The notes under the pieces: generated by a model | Database searches by the model: none | Seen by the model: only the letters and a program-made list of their open reading frames with translations | What the model was told of the DNA's origin: nothing | Shown: positions 47,180 through 57,135 of the stretch, piece by piece | How the letters are laid out: every line of letters starts with the position of its first letter | How positions within the stretch are numbered: the first letter of the stretch is position 1 | Made by a program: the position numbers and the translations under genes | Origin: Vicinamibacterales bacterium | GTDB lineage: Bacteria; Acidobacteriota; Vicinamibacteria; Vicinamibacterales; UBA2999 | DNA length: 64,000 nt | Direction of reading: 5' to 3' | Assembly: GCA_030680175.1 (NCBI GenBank) | Contig: JAUXWO010000117.1 | Location: 62,001 to 126,000, forward strand

Positions 47180-49273
47180 ATGGTTGGTCGCTCTCGACTT
47201 GCGTTCTCCACCCTGATCGGTCTGCTCGTCCTGAGCCTGGCCGCGCCGGCCACGGCGCAGAGCCGGGGCCTGGCCAGCAGCGATCTCTACAACCTGAAGG
47301 CGGTCAGCGGCATCGAGATGTCGCCCGATGGCAGCCGCGTCGCCTACACGATCCAGCACAGCGACCGGCCCGGCACGCCGTACTCGCAGGTGTGGATTCT
47401 CAACGTCGGCGGCGGCGAGCCGGTACGTCTTGGCACGGAGGCGGATGGCGCCTCGAGCCCCCGCTGGTCGCCGGACGGGCAATGGCTCGCGTTCTTCGGC
47501 CGCGCCGATCAGAAGAGCGGGTTGATGATCGCCCGCGCGGATGGATCCCAGGTGACGTTCCTGGCCGAGGTGCAGGGCACCAACCATCCCCTGCCCTCGA
47601 CCGGCGAACGTGTGACCTGGTCGCCCGACAGCCGGCAGATCGCCTTCGTGTCCGCCACGCCCGGGCCGGAGACCGAGGACGCCAACGGCGATCCGATGGT
47701 GATCACGCGCTACCTGTACAAACCGACGGCGTCGGAAGGCCTGACGCGGTTCAACGACAACCGGCGCGTGCACATCTTCATCGTCAACGTCGACACGAAG
47801 GCGGTCCGCCAGCTGACCTCCGGCAACTACTACGAGCATTCGATCAGCTGGTCGCCGAAGGGTCACGAGATCGCGTTCGTGTCGAATCGCGAACCCGACC
47901 CCGATCGCTTCTTCAACTACGACATCTTCACCGTCGCGGTTGAGGGCGGCGCGATCCGGCGCCTCACGAACACCAAGAGCGCGGAGTACCGGCCGGTGTG
48001 GTCGCCCGACGGCAGCACGCTGGCGTATCTCGGCACCACACGCGACCTGACCTCGTCGGAGACGACGATGGAGGACACGCATGTGTGGCTCATCGGGGCC
48101 GACGGGTCGGGCCGCCGCGAACTCGGGACGCTGGACAACCGGCAGGGCAACCCCGGATGGACGAGGGACGGCCGCGCCGTGCTGGCCACGGTGCAGGAGC
48201 GCGGCAGCGTACGCCTCTACCAGTTCGATCTCGACGGCGCCGCCCCCAGGGTGCTGGTGCCGGCCGCGGATGAGCGGGGACGCGTGGGCTCCTGGTCGGT
48301 GGGCCCCGACGGGCTCCTCGCCTATACCCTCGAGACCCCGGCCGCCCCGGCGGAGCTCTTCGTGCGCCGCGGCACGGCGCCGGCGCGTGCGCTCACGTCG
48401 GTCAACCAGGCGCTGCTCGCGGGCCGCGCCCTCGCCGAGGTCGAGTCGCTGCGGTTCAGGAGCGCCGGCGGCCTCGAGGTGGAAGCGTTCCTCACGCATC
48501 CGCTCAACGTCGACCGCGCCCGGAAGTACCCGCTCGTCGCGATGATCAAGGGCGGCCCGCACGGGCAGCAGGGGCCGACGTTCAACGCCAAGGCCCAGGC
48601 CTACGCGGCGCATGGCGTGGCGTCGCTGATGGTGAACTACCGGGGATCGACCGGGTACGGGCAGGCGTTCGCCGACGCGATCTTCGGCGACCAGAACGGC
48701 GCCGAGGCGATGGATGTGCTGGCCGGCGTCGATGCCGCGCTGGCGGCGCATGCCTGGCTTGATGCGGACCGCCTCGGCGTCGAGGGCGGGAGCTACGGCG
48801 GCCAGCTCACCAACTGGCTGATCACGCAGACCGGCCGCTTCAAGGCGGCCATCCCGGCCGCCGGCATCGCCAACCTGGTGAGCTTCAACTACATGGCGTA
48901 CTACCACGACTACCTGGCCGTCGAGTTCGGCCTGCTGCCGCACCAGACGTGGCCGGCGGGCGCGCGTCCGGCCGCGGCCGGGGACGCGATGCACCTGATG
49001 GACTTCCTCTGGCAGCGCTCCCCGCTGCGGCATGTGGCGAACGTGAAGACGCCGACCATGTTCGTGCACGGCGAGAACGACAACGACGTCCCGATCGCCG
49101 AGGCCGAGCAGTACTACATCGCGCTCATGGACGTGGGCGTCGAGACGGTCATGATCCGCTACCCGCGCGAGGGACACGGCATTCGCGAGACCAGGCACGT
49201 CGTGGACGTGATCGACCGCAGTCTGGCCTGGTACGACCGGCACTTCGCGTCCACGGGAAGCGTGCGCCGGTAG
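47180..49273 (+). CDS. Secreted S9-family prolyl oligopeptidase-like peptidase
   Basis: A 697-residue serine peptidase. The ATG at 47180 begins a signal peptide (FSTLIGLLVLSLAAPATAQS). Residues 40-400 are a TolB/WD40-like beta-propeller (repeated SPDG, WSPDG and WSPKG turns). The C-terminal alpha/beta hydrolase has nucleophile S538 in GGSYGG, D634 in HGENDND and H666 in EGHGI. It likely degrades peptides in the periplasm or outside the cell. AGGACAGG lies 6 nt upstream of the start. The TonB-dependent receptor gene follows, so uptake of peptides is a possible joint role. Confidence 0.9.
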   Translation: MVGRSRLAFSTLIGLLVLSLAAPATAQSRGLASSDLYNLKAVSGIEMSPDGSRVAYTIQHSDRPGTPYSQVWILNVGGGEPVRLGTEADGASSPRWSPDGQWLAFFGRADQKSGLMIARADGSQVTFLAEVQGTNHPLPSTGERVTWSPDSRQIAFVSATPGPETEDANGDPMVITRYLYKPTASEGLTRFNDNRRVHIFIVNVDTKAVRQLTSGNYYEHSISWSPKGHEIAFVSNREPDPDRFFNYDIFTVAVEGGAIRRLTNTKSAEYRPVWSPDGSTLAYLGTTRDLTSSETTMEDTHVWLIGADGSGRRELGTLDNRQGNPGWTRDGRAVLATVQERGSVRLYQFDLDGAAPRVLVPAADERGRVGSWSVGPDGLLAYTLETPAAPAELFVRRGTAPARALTSVNQALLAGRALAEVESLRFRSAGGLEVEAFLTHPLNVDRARKYPLVAMIKGGPHGQQGPTFNAKAQAYAAHGVASLMVNYRGSTGYGQAFADAIFGDQNGAEAMDVLAGVDAALAAHAWLDADRLGVEGGSYGGQLTNWLITQTGRFKAAIPAAGIANLVSFNYMAYYHDYLAVEFGLLPHQTWPAGARPAAAGDAMHLMDFLWQRSPLRHVANVKTPTMFVHGENDNDVPIAEAEQYYIALMDVGVETVMIRYPREGHGIRETRHVVDVIDRSLAWYDRHFASTGSVRR

Positions 49274-49359
49274 GACCCTCGACACGCGCGGCGCGCCCGG
49301 CTCGGGCGCGTCGACCCGCGTGCGGGTCCGGAACGACAGCGATGGCAGGGAGGTGTGTG

Positions 49360-52197
49360 GTGGCAAATACTCATCGACGGCTCATGGTTGGCGTCATCGT
49401 CGCGGCGCTCGGTCTGGCGATCATCCCGCCCGCGCACGGGCAGGGGGGCTCCGGTCAGATCGAGGGTGTCGTCCTCGACGAACAGGGCGGCGTGCTGCCC
49501 GGCGTGACGGTGACGCTGCAGCATCAGGCGAGTGGCGTGCAGCGCGTGGCGATCACGGAAGGCAACGGCCGCTACCGGTTTCCGGCGCTCGGCCCCGGCC
49601 GCTACACCCTGCGCACGGACCTGAGCGGCTTCGCGCCGCAGGAGGTCCGGGACATCGAGATCACGATCGGGCTGGCCCTCCGGCAGGACTTCTCGCTGAG
49701 GGTGGGCGCGGTGTCGGAGTCGATCATCGTGAGCGGCCTGGCGCCCGTCGTGGATACGACCAAGGCCGAAGTGTCGGGCGTCGTCACGCAGCAGCAGATC
49801 GAGGCGCTGCCCATCAACTCCCGGCAGTACCTCTCGCTGGCGCTCCTGATGCCGGGCACCAGCGTGGATGCCACGCGGTCGTTCTTCCCCACGGTCAACG
49901 TCGGCGGCTCGATGAGCTTCAACAGCACCGGCAACGTCGTCGACGGGATGATCAACAACATGGCCGAGGACGGGGAGCCCCGCCAGAACCTTCCCCAGGA
50001 CGCCGTGGAGGAGTTCAAGGTCAGCAACATGCAGTTCCCGGCGGAGTTCGGGCTGGCGACGGGCGGGATCGTGCAGGTGGTGACCAAGTCCGGCACCAAC
50101 GCGTTCACCGGCAGCGCCTTCGAGTACTTCCGCGACAAGGCGCTCAACGCGAAGGGCCTGTTCGAGACGGAGAAGCCGGAGTTCCGGCGGCACCAGTTCG
50201 GGGTGAGTGTGGGCGGGCCCCTCCGCAAGGACCGCATGCACTTCTTCGGGGCGGTCGAGCGGACGCAGGTGGATGAGTTCTACACGGTGAACACCGGCCT
50301 TCCGCAGTTCTACTCGTCGGTCGAAGGCACGTTCAAGAAGCCCTTCACGCGCAACCTCTACCTCGGCCGCGTGGACTACCAGGTGAGCAACACCCAGTCG
50401 ATGTTTGCGCGATGGGCGCAGGAGCAGGAGCGGAGCGAGTGCAACGGCTGCGGCGGCGCGACGGCGTCCACGGCCGGATACGACATCGAGGTGCCGCGCA
50501 CGTCGCTCGTGGTCGGCCACACATGGGTCCGTGGCCTGCGACAGCTCAACGACTTCCGCGTGCAGATCGCCACGGCGGCCTACTACATCGCGCCGGCGGG
50601 CACGAAGATCTTCACCGAGACCGGCAGCTTCCCGCCGGAGCGGATGAACCGGCTCAGTCAGGGCCTGAACTTCCCGTCGATGTCCTATGGGAGCAGCTTC
50701 GACGAGCTCGGCCCCGAGGCCCGCTTCCAGATCAAGGACACCTACAGCATCGCGGCCGGCGACCACGACATCAAGTTCGGGTTCGACTACAGCTACATGC
50801 CGTACCAGGAGGAGAACACCGGCAACATCCTAGGCACCTTCACGTTCGACCGGGACCAGTTCTTCGACCCGAACAATCAGGCGTCGATTGCCGCGCTGAC
50901 CGGCGCAACCACGTTCAGTGCGAGCCTGCCGGCGATCAACACCGAGCATCCGACGCACTACTCCGTAGGCTTCGTGCAGGACTCCTGGAAGATCCGGTCC
51001 AACATGACGCTCAACCTCGGTCTGCGCTACGAGCGGCTGTACGGCGCGGCCAACGAGGATCTGGATCCGTCGATCTTCCCGGTGCCGATTCCGTACATCG
51101 ACGTGTCACAGCGTGGCGACACCAACAACTGGGGCCCGCGTGTCGGGCTGGCCTGGGATGTGTTCGACAACGGCGAGACGGTGTTCCGGACCGGCTACGG
51201 GCTGTACTACGGGCACGTCCGGATCCTCGGGAACCTGAACGAGTTCCGGAACTACCAGCGCTTCACCGTCAACATCACCAACCCGTCCTATCCCGACCCG
51301 TACGGCGGACGCGACCCGGCCGAGTTCATCGTCTCGGCGCCCGCCAACATCACCGTGGTGGCCAACGACTACGTCCAGCCGTACTCGAACCAGTACAGCG
51401 TGGGTCTGTCGCATCACCTCTACGGGGAGCTGGCGCTGCACGTGGACGCCGTCTACACGGACACGAACCACGACCGGAAGACGCTGGACATCAACCCGCG
51501 CGACCCGGTCACCCGGGCGCGGCCCAATCCCACCTTCGGGCGCGTGGATCGCAATCAGTCGACGGGCTCGCTCGACTACAAGGCGGTGTACGTCAAGCTC
51601 GAGAAGCGCTACAGCCGGCGCACCCAGGGCCTCGTCAGCTACACCTACACGCAGAGCGAAGACAACAACCTGCTCGGGCGCTACCTCGACCCGTTCGACA
51701 CCTCGCTCGACTGGGGCCCGTCCAACGGCGAACGCCGGCACGCGCTGATTGCGAGCGGGTCGGTGCTGCTGCCCGGCGACATCACGCTCGGCGCCATCTG
51801 GTCGCTGCGGTCCGAACTCCCGTGGTCGGCCACGGCGGGCCGTGATCTCAACGGTGATGGCTTCGGCACGGACCTGGTGCCCGGCACCACCCGCAATGCC
51901 GGTGCGCGCACGCTCGACCTCGGGGCGGTCAACGCGTACCGCGCGCTGAGCGGCCTGCCGGCCGTCACCGAGGGGCAACTCGACAGCTCCCGGATCAACC
52001 TGGTGGACGTGCGCGCCAGCAAGGACTTCCGCCTCCCGAGCGACGTCCGGCTGCAGGTGCTGGCGCAGGTCTTCAACGTGCTCAACACCGACAACCTGGT
52101 CGGCCGGGTGGGCAACGCGCTCTCGAGCAACTTCGGGCGCATCTTCACCGCGCGGCCCGGCACGCAGGGGGAACTCGGCGTCAGGGTGATCTGGTAA
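49360..52197 (+). CDS. TonB-dependent receptor with carboxypeptidase-regulatory-like N-terminal domain
   Basis: A 945-residue outer-membrane receptor of the Oar-like type abundant in Acidobacteriota. The start is GTG 49360, with GGGAGGT 6 nt upstream. The signal peptide (VGVIVAALGLAIIPPAHGQ) is followed by a CarboxypepD_reg-like Ig domain (IEGVVLDEQGGVLPGVTVTL...YTLRTDLSGF) and a plug domain (LPINSRQYLSLALLMPG; QVVTKSGTN). A long beta-barrel region ends in an aromatic residue (RVIW). The substrate is unknown. It stops just as a family A repeat begins. Confidence 0.92.
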   Translation: MANTHRRLMVGVIVAALGLAIIPPAHGQGGSGQIEGVVLDEQGGVLPGVTVTLQHQASGVQRVAITEGNGRYRFPALGPGRYTLRTDLSGFAPQEVRDIEITIGLALRQDFSLRVGAVSESIIVSGLAPVVDTTKAEVSGVVTQQQIEALPINSRQYLSLALLMPGTSVDATRSFFPTVNVGGSMSFNSTGNVVDGMINNMAEDGEPRQNLPQDAVEEFKVSNMQFPAEFGLATGGIVQVVTKSGTNAFTGSAFEYFRDKALNAKGLFETEKPEFRRHQFGVSVGGPLRKDRMHFFGAVERTQVDEFYTVNTGLPQFYSSVEGTFKKPFTRNLYLGRVDYQVSNTQSMFARWAQEQERSECNGCGGATASTAGYDIEVPRTSLVVGHTWVRGLRQLNDFRVQIATAAYYIAPAGTKIFTETGSFPPERMNRLSQGLNFPSMSYGSSFDELGPEARFQIKDTYSIAAGDHDIKFGFDYSYMPYQEENTGNILGTFTFDRDQFFDPNNQASIAALTGATTFSASLPAINTEHPTHYSVGFVQDSWKIRSNMTLNLGLRYERLYGAANEDLDPSIFPVPIPYIDVSQRGDTNNWGPRVGLAWDVFDNGETVFRTGYGLYYGHVRILGNLNEFRNYQRFTVNITNPSYPDPYGGRDPAEFIVSAPANITVVANDYVQPYSNQYSVGLSHHLYGELALHVDAVYTDTNHDRKTLDINPRDPVTRARPNPTFGRVDRNQSTGSLDYKAVYVKLEKRYSRRTQGLVSYTYTQSEDNNLLGRYLDPFDTSLDWGPSNGERRHALIASGSVLLPGDITLGAIWSLRSELPWSATAGRDLNGDGFGTDLVPGTTRNAGARTLDLGAVNAYRALSGLPAVTEGQLDSSRINLVDVRASKDFRLPSDVRLQVLAQVFNVLNTDNLVGRVGNALSSNFGRIFTARPGTQGELGVRVIW

Positions 52198-52527
52198 CAG
52201 ATAGATAGATCACAAGATTTCGTGATCTCGTGATGTGGTGATCTGATGTCTGATGCGCCGATGCCTGGATGTATCTGCTGATCTGGGGTGTGATACTCCG
52301 ATGTGTGGATGTACCTGCCGGTCTGGTGATGTCATGCGCGCCGGCGTGGGAGACTGCGCCGGCACGTATCTATGCAGGTCGGCGCGACTGACAGGTCGCC
52401 AGATCTCCAGATCTCCAGATTCTCCAGATCTCCAGATCAGGAGATAGATCGCACATCTGGACATCTCACATCAGATCACCACATCACCACATCAGAAGAT
52501 CACCAGATATCTGTATCTATCTATCTA
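52196..52527. repeat. Family A repeat, longest copy, about 330-bp imperfect inverted repeat
   Basis: The left end begins CAGATAGATAGATCACAAGA, followed by GTGATGTGGTGATCTGATG. The right end is the mirror, CATCAGATCACCACATCACC, ending TGTATCTATCTATCTACTCC. The centre has tandem CCAGATCTCCAGAT units. It fills the whole gap between the convergent TonB-receptor and mutS2 genes and touches both stop codons. Confidence 0.85.
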
Positions 52528-54930
52528 CTCCTTCAGCTCCACCACCGTCGCCCCCCCGCCCCCCTGATTGTCGGGCGCGGGGGCGATGTGCGCGACCAGG
52601 GGGTGCGCCTTCAGGAACGTCTGCAGGCCCTTGCGCAACTGGCCCGTGCCGAAGCCGTGCACGATGCGCAGCTCGCGCAGGTCGGTGACCATCGAGTCGT
52701 CAAGGAAGCGCGAGACGCGGTCGACGGCCTCCTCCACGGTGCAGCCGATGACGTTGATCTCGCTCAGCAGGCCCTCGCGCTCGCGCAGCGACACGTTGAC
52801 GCGGACCTGTCCCGCCGAAGCCCGCGCCGCGGGCGAAGGCGGGCCCGAGACGACGCGCAGTTCCTTGATCTTCGCGCGCAGCCGCTTGCCGCGCACGTCG
52901 ATCTCGGCCTGGTTGCCGTGGAGCGACACGACCGTGCCCTCCATGCCGAAGCCGGGCACCACCACGCGCGCGCCGATTTCGACAGGGCCGGCCGGCTCCG
53001 TGGACGGCGTGGGCGCCGCCGTTTCGGCGATCGCGTCCGGCTCGCCCGCGCCGCGGATCTGCGCGGCGATGCGCGTCACGGCCGAAAGCGTATCGGCGCG
53101 CAGCGCACCGGCATCGCCGGTCGTGACGCCGGCCGTCCGCGCACGCTCGAGCAGGGCGTCGGCGCGCGTCTTCATCTCGGCGATCACCTGATCGACCTCA
53201 CGCCGCGCGAGGCGGACGCGGTCGTCGAGCCGCTCGTTCAGCCGCTTGGCGAAGCGCTCCTCACGCTCGGTCAGGTCGCGCTCGCGCTCGGTGATCGCAC
53301 GCGCCGTCTCGTCGGCCGTCCGCCGATCGCGCGCGAGCTTCGTGCGCTCGGACTCGAGCGCGCGTGCCTGGGCGTCGACGCGCTCGAGGTGCGCGGCGAG
53401 CCGCTTCTGGTCGTCGCTCAGGAATCCGCGCGCCGCGGCGACCACCGCCAGCGGCAGGCCGTGACGCTGCGCGATCTCGAGCGCGAGGCTCCGGCCCGGC
53501 GCGCCGTAGATCAGGGTGTAGGTGGGCGCGAACGTCTGCGGGTCGAACGCGAACGCGGCCGTCATCACCCCGTCCGTCGCCGTGCCCCACGTCTTCAACG
53601 CATCGTAATGCGTCGTCGCGATGACGAGCGCGCCGCGCTGCTTGAAGTGATTGACGACGGCGGTGGCGAGCGCGCCGCCCTCGTTCGGATCGGTGCCCGT
53701 GCCCACTTCGTCGAGCAGGACCAGCGAGGGCAGCGCCATCGCCTGATCCATGGCCACGATGTTCGCGACGTGAGCGGAGAAGGTGGAGAGGCTCGCCGAG
53801 ATGGACTGCTCGTCGCCGATGTCGGCGAAGATCGACTGGAAGACCGGCAGCACGGCGGATCGCGCCGGCACGTGCAGGCCCGCCTGCGCCATCAATGCGA
53901 GGAGCCCCGCCGTCTTGATCGCGACCGTCTTGCCGCCGGTGTTCGGACCTGTCAGGAGCAGCGCGCGCACGGGCGGCTGGACGAGGACGTCGATCGGCAC
54001 GGGCTCGGCCAGCAACGGATGACGCGCGCCCTTCAGCTCGAGCCGTCCATCGACGGCGAACTCCGGTTCGACGCCTCGGATCCGCTGGCCATACTGGGCC
54101 TTCGCCTGCAGGACGTCGAGCTCTGTGGCGACCTCCACCGCGGTCCACACATCCCCCGCACGCACGCGGAACCGGTCGGTGAGCGCGAGCAGGACGCGGA
54201 AGATCTCCGCGCGCTCCCGCTCCTCGAGCTCGACGATGTCGTTGCCGATCTCGACGGTGGCCGCCGGCTCCAGAAACAGGCTCGCGCCCGTCGTCGAACT
54301 GCCGTGGACGATGCCGGGCACGTTGCCGCGATGCTCGGCGCGCACCACGAGCACGTAGCGGCCGTTGCGCTCGGTGATGACGTCTTCCTGCAGGTACTTC
54401 GCGTCGCGCCCGCGGACGAAGTGCTCGAGCGTGGCGCGCAGCTTCTGGCGCTTCGCGCGGAGGGCGTCGCGGATGCCGCGGAGCGCGGGGCTGGCCTGGT
54501 CCAGCACGTCGCCGGATCCGTCGATGGCGTGGCGCACGGCGGCGACCTCGTCGGCGAACGGGGCGAGCCGGCCGGAGATGGCGCTGAGCAGGGGGAAGCC
54601 CGTGCCCGCGGCGGCGATCGCGCTGCGTGTGCGGTCGAGCGAATCGAGGAAGTCCGCGAGGCCGCGGAGCTGCAGCGGCTCGAGCGGACGGCCCTCGATG
54701 CCGAGTCCGCCGAGCGCCTCGTCGATCCCCGCCCCGGCGCGCAGCGGGAACAGATCGCGCCGTTCGAGGTAGGTGGTGGTCTCGCTGGTGTGATCGAGCG
54801 CGGCGGCGACCGCCCTGGGATCGGCCTCCGGCTCGAGCGCGCGCAGCCGCCGCTCGCCAAACGGCGTCAGCGCCAGCGCGGTGACGGCGTCGACGATGCG
54901 ATCGAACTCGAGGGCGCGGAGGTGGAACAT
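52525..54930 (-). CDS. mutS2: MutS2 family endonuclease
   Basis: An 801-residue MutS2 protein. It lacks the mismatch-recognition domain of MutS. It has the ATPase with Walker A GPNTGGKT (328-335), the FSAHVANI and LLDEVGTGTDP motifs, a long coiled coil and a C-terminal Smr endonuclease domain (ELRIVHGFGTGQLRKGL). MutS2 suppresses homologous recombination or rescues collided ribosomes in different bacteria. The stop codon is at the border of the large family A repeat. Confidence 0.94.
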   Translation of the reverse strand: MFHLRALEFDRIVDAVTALALTPFGERRLRALEPEADPRAVAAALDHTSETTTYLERRDLFPLRAGAGIDEALGGLGIEGRPLEPLQLRGLADFLDSLDRTRSAIAAAGTGFPLLSAISGRLAPFADEVAAVRHAIDGSGDVLDQASPALRGIRDALRAKRQKLRATLEHFVRGRDAKYLQEDVITERNGRYVLVVRAEHRGNVPGIVHGSSTTGASLFLEPAATVEIGNDIVELEERERAEIFRVLLALTDRFRVRAGDVWTAVEVATELDVLQAKAQYGQRIRGVEPEFAVDGRLELKGARHPLLAEPVPIDVLVQPPVRALLLTGPNTGGKTVAIKTAGLLALMAQAGLHVPARSAVLPVFQSIFADIGDEQSISASLSTFSAHVANIVAMDQAMALPSLVLLDEVGTGTDPNEGGALATAVVNHFKQRGALVIATTHYDALKTWGTATDGVMTAAFAFDPQTFAPTYTLIYGAPGRSLALEIAQRHGLPLAVVAAARGFLSDDQKRLAAHLERVDAQARALESERTKLARDRRTADETARAITERERDLTEREERFAKRLNERLDDRVRLARREVDQVIAEMKTRADALLERARTAGVTTGDAGALRADTLSAVTRIAAQIRGAGEPDAIAETAAPTPSTEPAGPVEIGARVVVPGFGMEGTVVSLHGNQAEIDVRGKRLRAKIKELRVVSGPPSPAARASAGQVRVNVSLREREGLLSEINVIGCTVEEAVDRVSRFLDDSMVTDLRELRIVHGFGTGQLRKGLQTFLKAHPLVAHIAPAPDNQGGGGATVVELKE

Positions 54931-54939
54931 GAGTAGTCA

Positions 54940-54995
54940 GGTGCCGGGGTGCCGAAGTGCCGAAGTGCCGAAGTGCCGGTGTGCCGGGGTGCGGG
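54940..54995. repeat. Family D repeat (GGTGCCGAAGTGCC)
   Basis: Units of GTGCCGAA and GTGCCGGG repeat about seven times, immediately upstream of mutS2 on its 5' side. A TATGAT hexamer on the minus strand just beyond could be the mutS2 -10. Confidence 0.75.
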
Positions 54996-55033
54996 TCCGA
55001 TCATACCGGAGCCCCCGCCTGGGGCCCTGGCCT

Positions 55034-55078
55034 GGGGTCAGATCTTGAATCTGAGCGCAAGGATCAAGATCTGACCCC
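55034..55078. repeat. REP-like palindrome, copy 1
   Basis: Arms GGGGTCAGATCTTGA (55034-55048) and TCAAGATCTGACCCC (55064-55078) are perfectly complementary over 15 bp around a 15-nt loop. The same element flanks the S1-domain gene on the other side. Confidence 0.9.
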
Positions 55079-55095
55079 TGCTAAGATTGTAGATT

Positions 55096-56271
55096 GTGAG
55101 CGATAACCAGGAAGATTTTGCGACCTTGTTCGAGGCGTCGGTCAAGGCGCGGCAGTTTCGGCGCGGTCAGACGGTAGAAGGGACCATCGTGGCCATCGGG
55201 CCGGAGGTGGCCTTTGTCGACATCGGCGGGAAGGGCGAGGCCGAGATCGCCGTCGCCGAACTCAAGGACGCCGACGGCGACCTCGAGGTGTCACCCGGCG
55301 ACCGCCTCCAGGCCATGGTCGTCTCCACCAGCGGCGTCGTCACCCTGTCGCGCAAGGGCGTCCGCAACGCCGCCAGCCAGCGCGAGCTCGAAGACGCGTT
55401 CGAGGCCGGCCTCGCCGTGGAGGGCAAGGTGGTGCAGGAGGTCAAGGGCGGCTACGAAGTCCGGATCGCGCGCGAGCGCGCCTTCTGTCCGCTCTCGCAG
55501 ATCGACATGGTCCGCACCGTGGATACGGCCGCGCACGTCGGCCAGACCTACGCCTTCCGCATCATCGAGTACAAGAACGGCGGGAAGGACGTGGTCGTCT
55601 CCCGCCGCAAGCACCTCGAGGCCGGGCAGCACGCCGCGGCCGGCGAGGCGCGCAAGGCCATCGTGCCCGGTGCGGTGATCACGGGGCGCGTCGCCTCGGT
55701 CGTGGCGTTTGGTGCGTTCATCGACCTCGGCGGCGGCATCCAGGGCCTGCTCCACGTGTCGGAAATGGGCTGGACGCGCGTCACCCACCCGAGCGAAATC
55801 GTCTCGCCCGGCGACGAGATCACCGTGCGGGTGCTGCGCACGGACGAGGCCACCGGCCGGATCTCGCTCGGGCTGAAGCAGCTCCAGGACGACCCGTGGA
55901 CCGAGGTGCACACCCGCTACCAGGCCGGGCAGGTGCGGACCGGCCGCGTCGCGCGTCTGGCCGATTTCGGCGTGTTCGTCGACCTCGACCCCGGGTTCAC
56001 GGGCCTGATCCCGGTCGGCGAATCCGGCGTCGAACGCGGCATGGACCTGCGGAAGGCCTTCCCGGTCGGGTCCGAAGTCGAGGTGGTGGTGCTTGAGGTC
56101 GATGCCGCGGCCAAGCGGATTCGCCTCAGCCGGACGGCGGTCGCCCAGGAGCAGGAGCGCGCGGAAGTGCGCGACTACGCCGCCAGGAGCGAGACCCCGG
56201 CCAGCTCGTCCGTCGGGTCGCTCGCCGACAAGCTGCGCGGCGCCCTCGGGGGGCCTGGGGTCAGATCTTGA
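55096..56271 (+). CDS. S1 RNA-binding-domain protein (short RpsA-like)
   Basis: A 391-residue protein with four S1 domains (starting about residues 22, 104, 194 and 279), shorter than the six-domain E. coli ribosomal protein S1 and similar to the four-domain type of other phyla. It would bind mRNA at the ribosome. The start is GTG 55096. The final residues GGPGVRS and the stop codon are encoded by a REP palindrome, so the native end has been replaced. A TAAGAT/TAGATT stretch directly upstream suggests a very short leader. Confidence 0.85.
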   Translation: MSDNQEDFATLFEASVKARQFRRGQTVEGTIVAIGPEVAFVDIGGKGEAEIAVAELKDADGDLEVSPGDRLQAMVVSTSGVVTLSRKGVRNAASQRELEDAFEAGLAVEGKVVQEVKGGYEVRIARERAFCPLSQIDMVRTVDTAAHVGQTYAFRIIEYKNGGKDVVVSRRKHLEAGQHAAAGEARKAIVPGAVITGRVASVVAFGAFIDLGGGIQGLLHVSEMGWTRVTHPSEIVSPGDEITVRVLRTDEATGRISLGLKQLQDDPWTEVHTRYQAGQVRTGRVARLADFGVFVDLDPGFTGLIPVGESGVERGMDLRKAFPVGSEVEVVVLEVDAAAKRIRLSRTAVAQEQERAEVRDYAARSETPASSSVGSLADKLRGALGGPGVRS

Positions 56272-56301
56272 TTCTGAGCGCAAGGATCAAGATCTGACCC
56301 C
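56257..56301. repeat. REP-like palindrome, copy 2
   Basis: Arms GGGGTCAGATCTTGA (56257-56271) and TCAAGATCTGACCCC (56287-56301) match copy 1 exactly and the loop differs at one position (ATTCTGAGC against ATCTGAGC-type). The left arm is inside the S1-protein reading frame. Confidence 0.9.
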
Positions 56302-56380
56302 AGGGCAGCGGCTGAGGTTGCACCGGGCCATGCGCTGACCGATGATGGCCTTCGGACACCGGCCATCCAGGAGGTCAGTC

Positions 56381-57133
56381 ATGCGCGGACGCCTCGCCGC
56401 CTCGACCCTCGCGCTCGTCGTCGTCCTCCTCGCCCCCTCCCCCGTGCACACCCAGGCGCCCGCCCTCGCCGGCGACCTCATGCTGCTCTCGGTCATCGAC
56501 TTCAAGCCCGACCAGTTCACCGAATTCGGTGAACTGCAGGCGCAGACGATGGCCGCGCAGCAGAAGGGGGGACAGGCGTGGCGCGAGACGTGGAATGTGG
56601 CGACGTTCGGCCACCCGTACCGCGTCTACGTCCTGCGGCCACTCACGGGCTTCGCGGAACTCGATGGCCAGTCGTTCACGGTCAAGGGCGCCGGCGCCGA
56701 ACAGGCGCGCATGATCAACGAGAAGGCACGGGGCATGATCACCGGCCAGCAGATCTTCGCGCTGCGCACGCGCCCGGACCTCGGCTACGGTAGCCGGCCG
56801 TCGACCCCGAGCGTGTCGGTGATGACGACGATCGGCGTCGCGCCAGGACGCAACGCCGAGTTCGAGGCCGTCGTCCGCGACATGGTGATCCCGGCGTACA
56901 AGAAGGCGGGCGAGACCTCGCTCGCGATCGCACAGGTCGGACTCGGCGGCGACAGCAACCAGTACGTCGTGTTCACGCACTACAGCAACTTCGCCGCGCT
57001 GGCCAACGGCCACCCAATCCTGCGCGCGCTCGGTCCCGACGGCTACGCCGCCTACCGGCAGCGGATCGCCGGCATCGTCACCCTGGAATCGCACACGGTC
57101 GTGCGCTACAACCCGGCGCTCAGTTTTCGATGA
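56381..57133 (+). CDS. Secreted hypothetical protein with dimeric-barrel-like halves
   Basis: A 250-residue protein. ATG 56381 is chosen because AGGAGGT lies 6 nt upstream. The signal peptide (LALVVVLLAPSPVHTQ) is cut near residue 27. Two halves of about 100 residues each (LLSVIDFKPDQFTEFGELQ...; SVMTTIGVAPGRNAEFEAVVRDMVIPAYKKAG) look like NIPSNAP/ABM-type alpha-beta barrels, which often bind small molecules or heme. Catalytic residues are not visible and the function is unknown. Confidence 0.65.
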   Translation: MRGRLAASTLALVVVLLAPSPVHTQAPALAGDLMLLSVIDFKPDQFTEFGELQAQTMAAQQKGGQAWRETWNVATFGHPYRVYVLRPLTGFAELDGQSFTVKGAGAEQARMINEKARGMITGQQIFALRTRPDLGYGSRPSTPSVSVMTTIGVAPGRNAEFEAVVRDMVIPAYKKAGETSLAIAQVGLGGDSNQYVVFTHYSNFAALANGHPILRALGPDGYAAYRQRIAGIVTLESHTVVRYNPALSFR

Positions 57134-57135
57134 AA

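Noticed and set aside
47096-49366. A 756-codon minus-strand frame opposite the S9 peptidase
   Set aside because: It has antisense-frame composition only, with no family pattern and no ribosome binding site.
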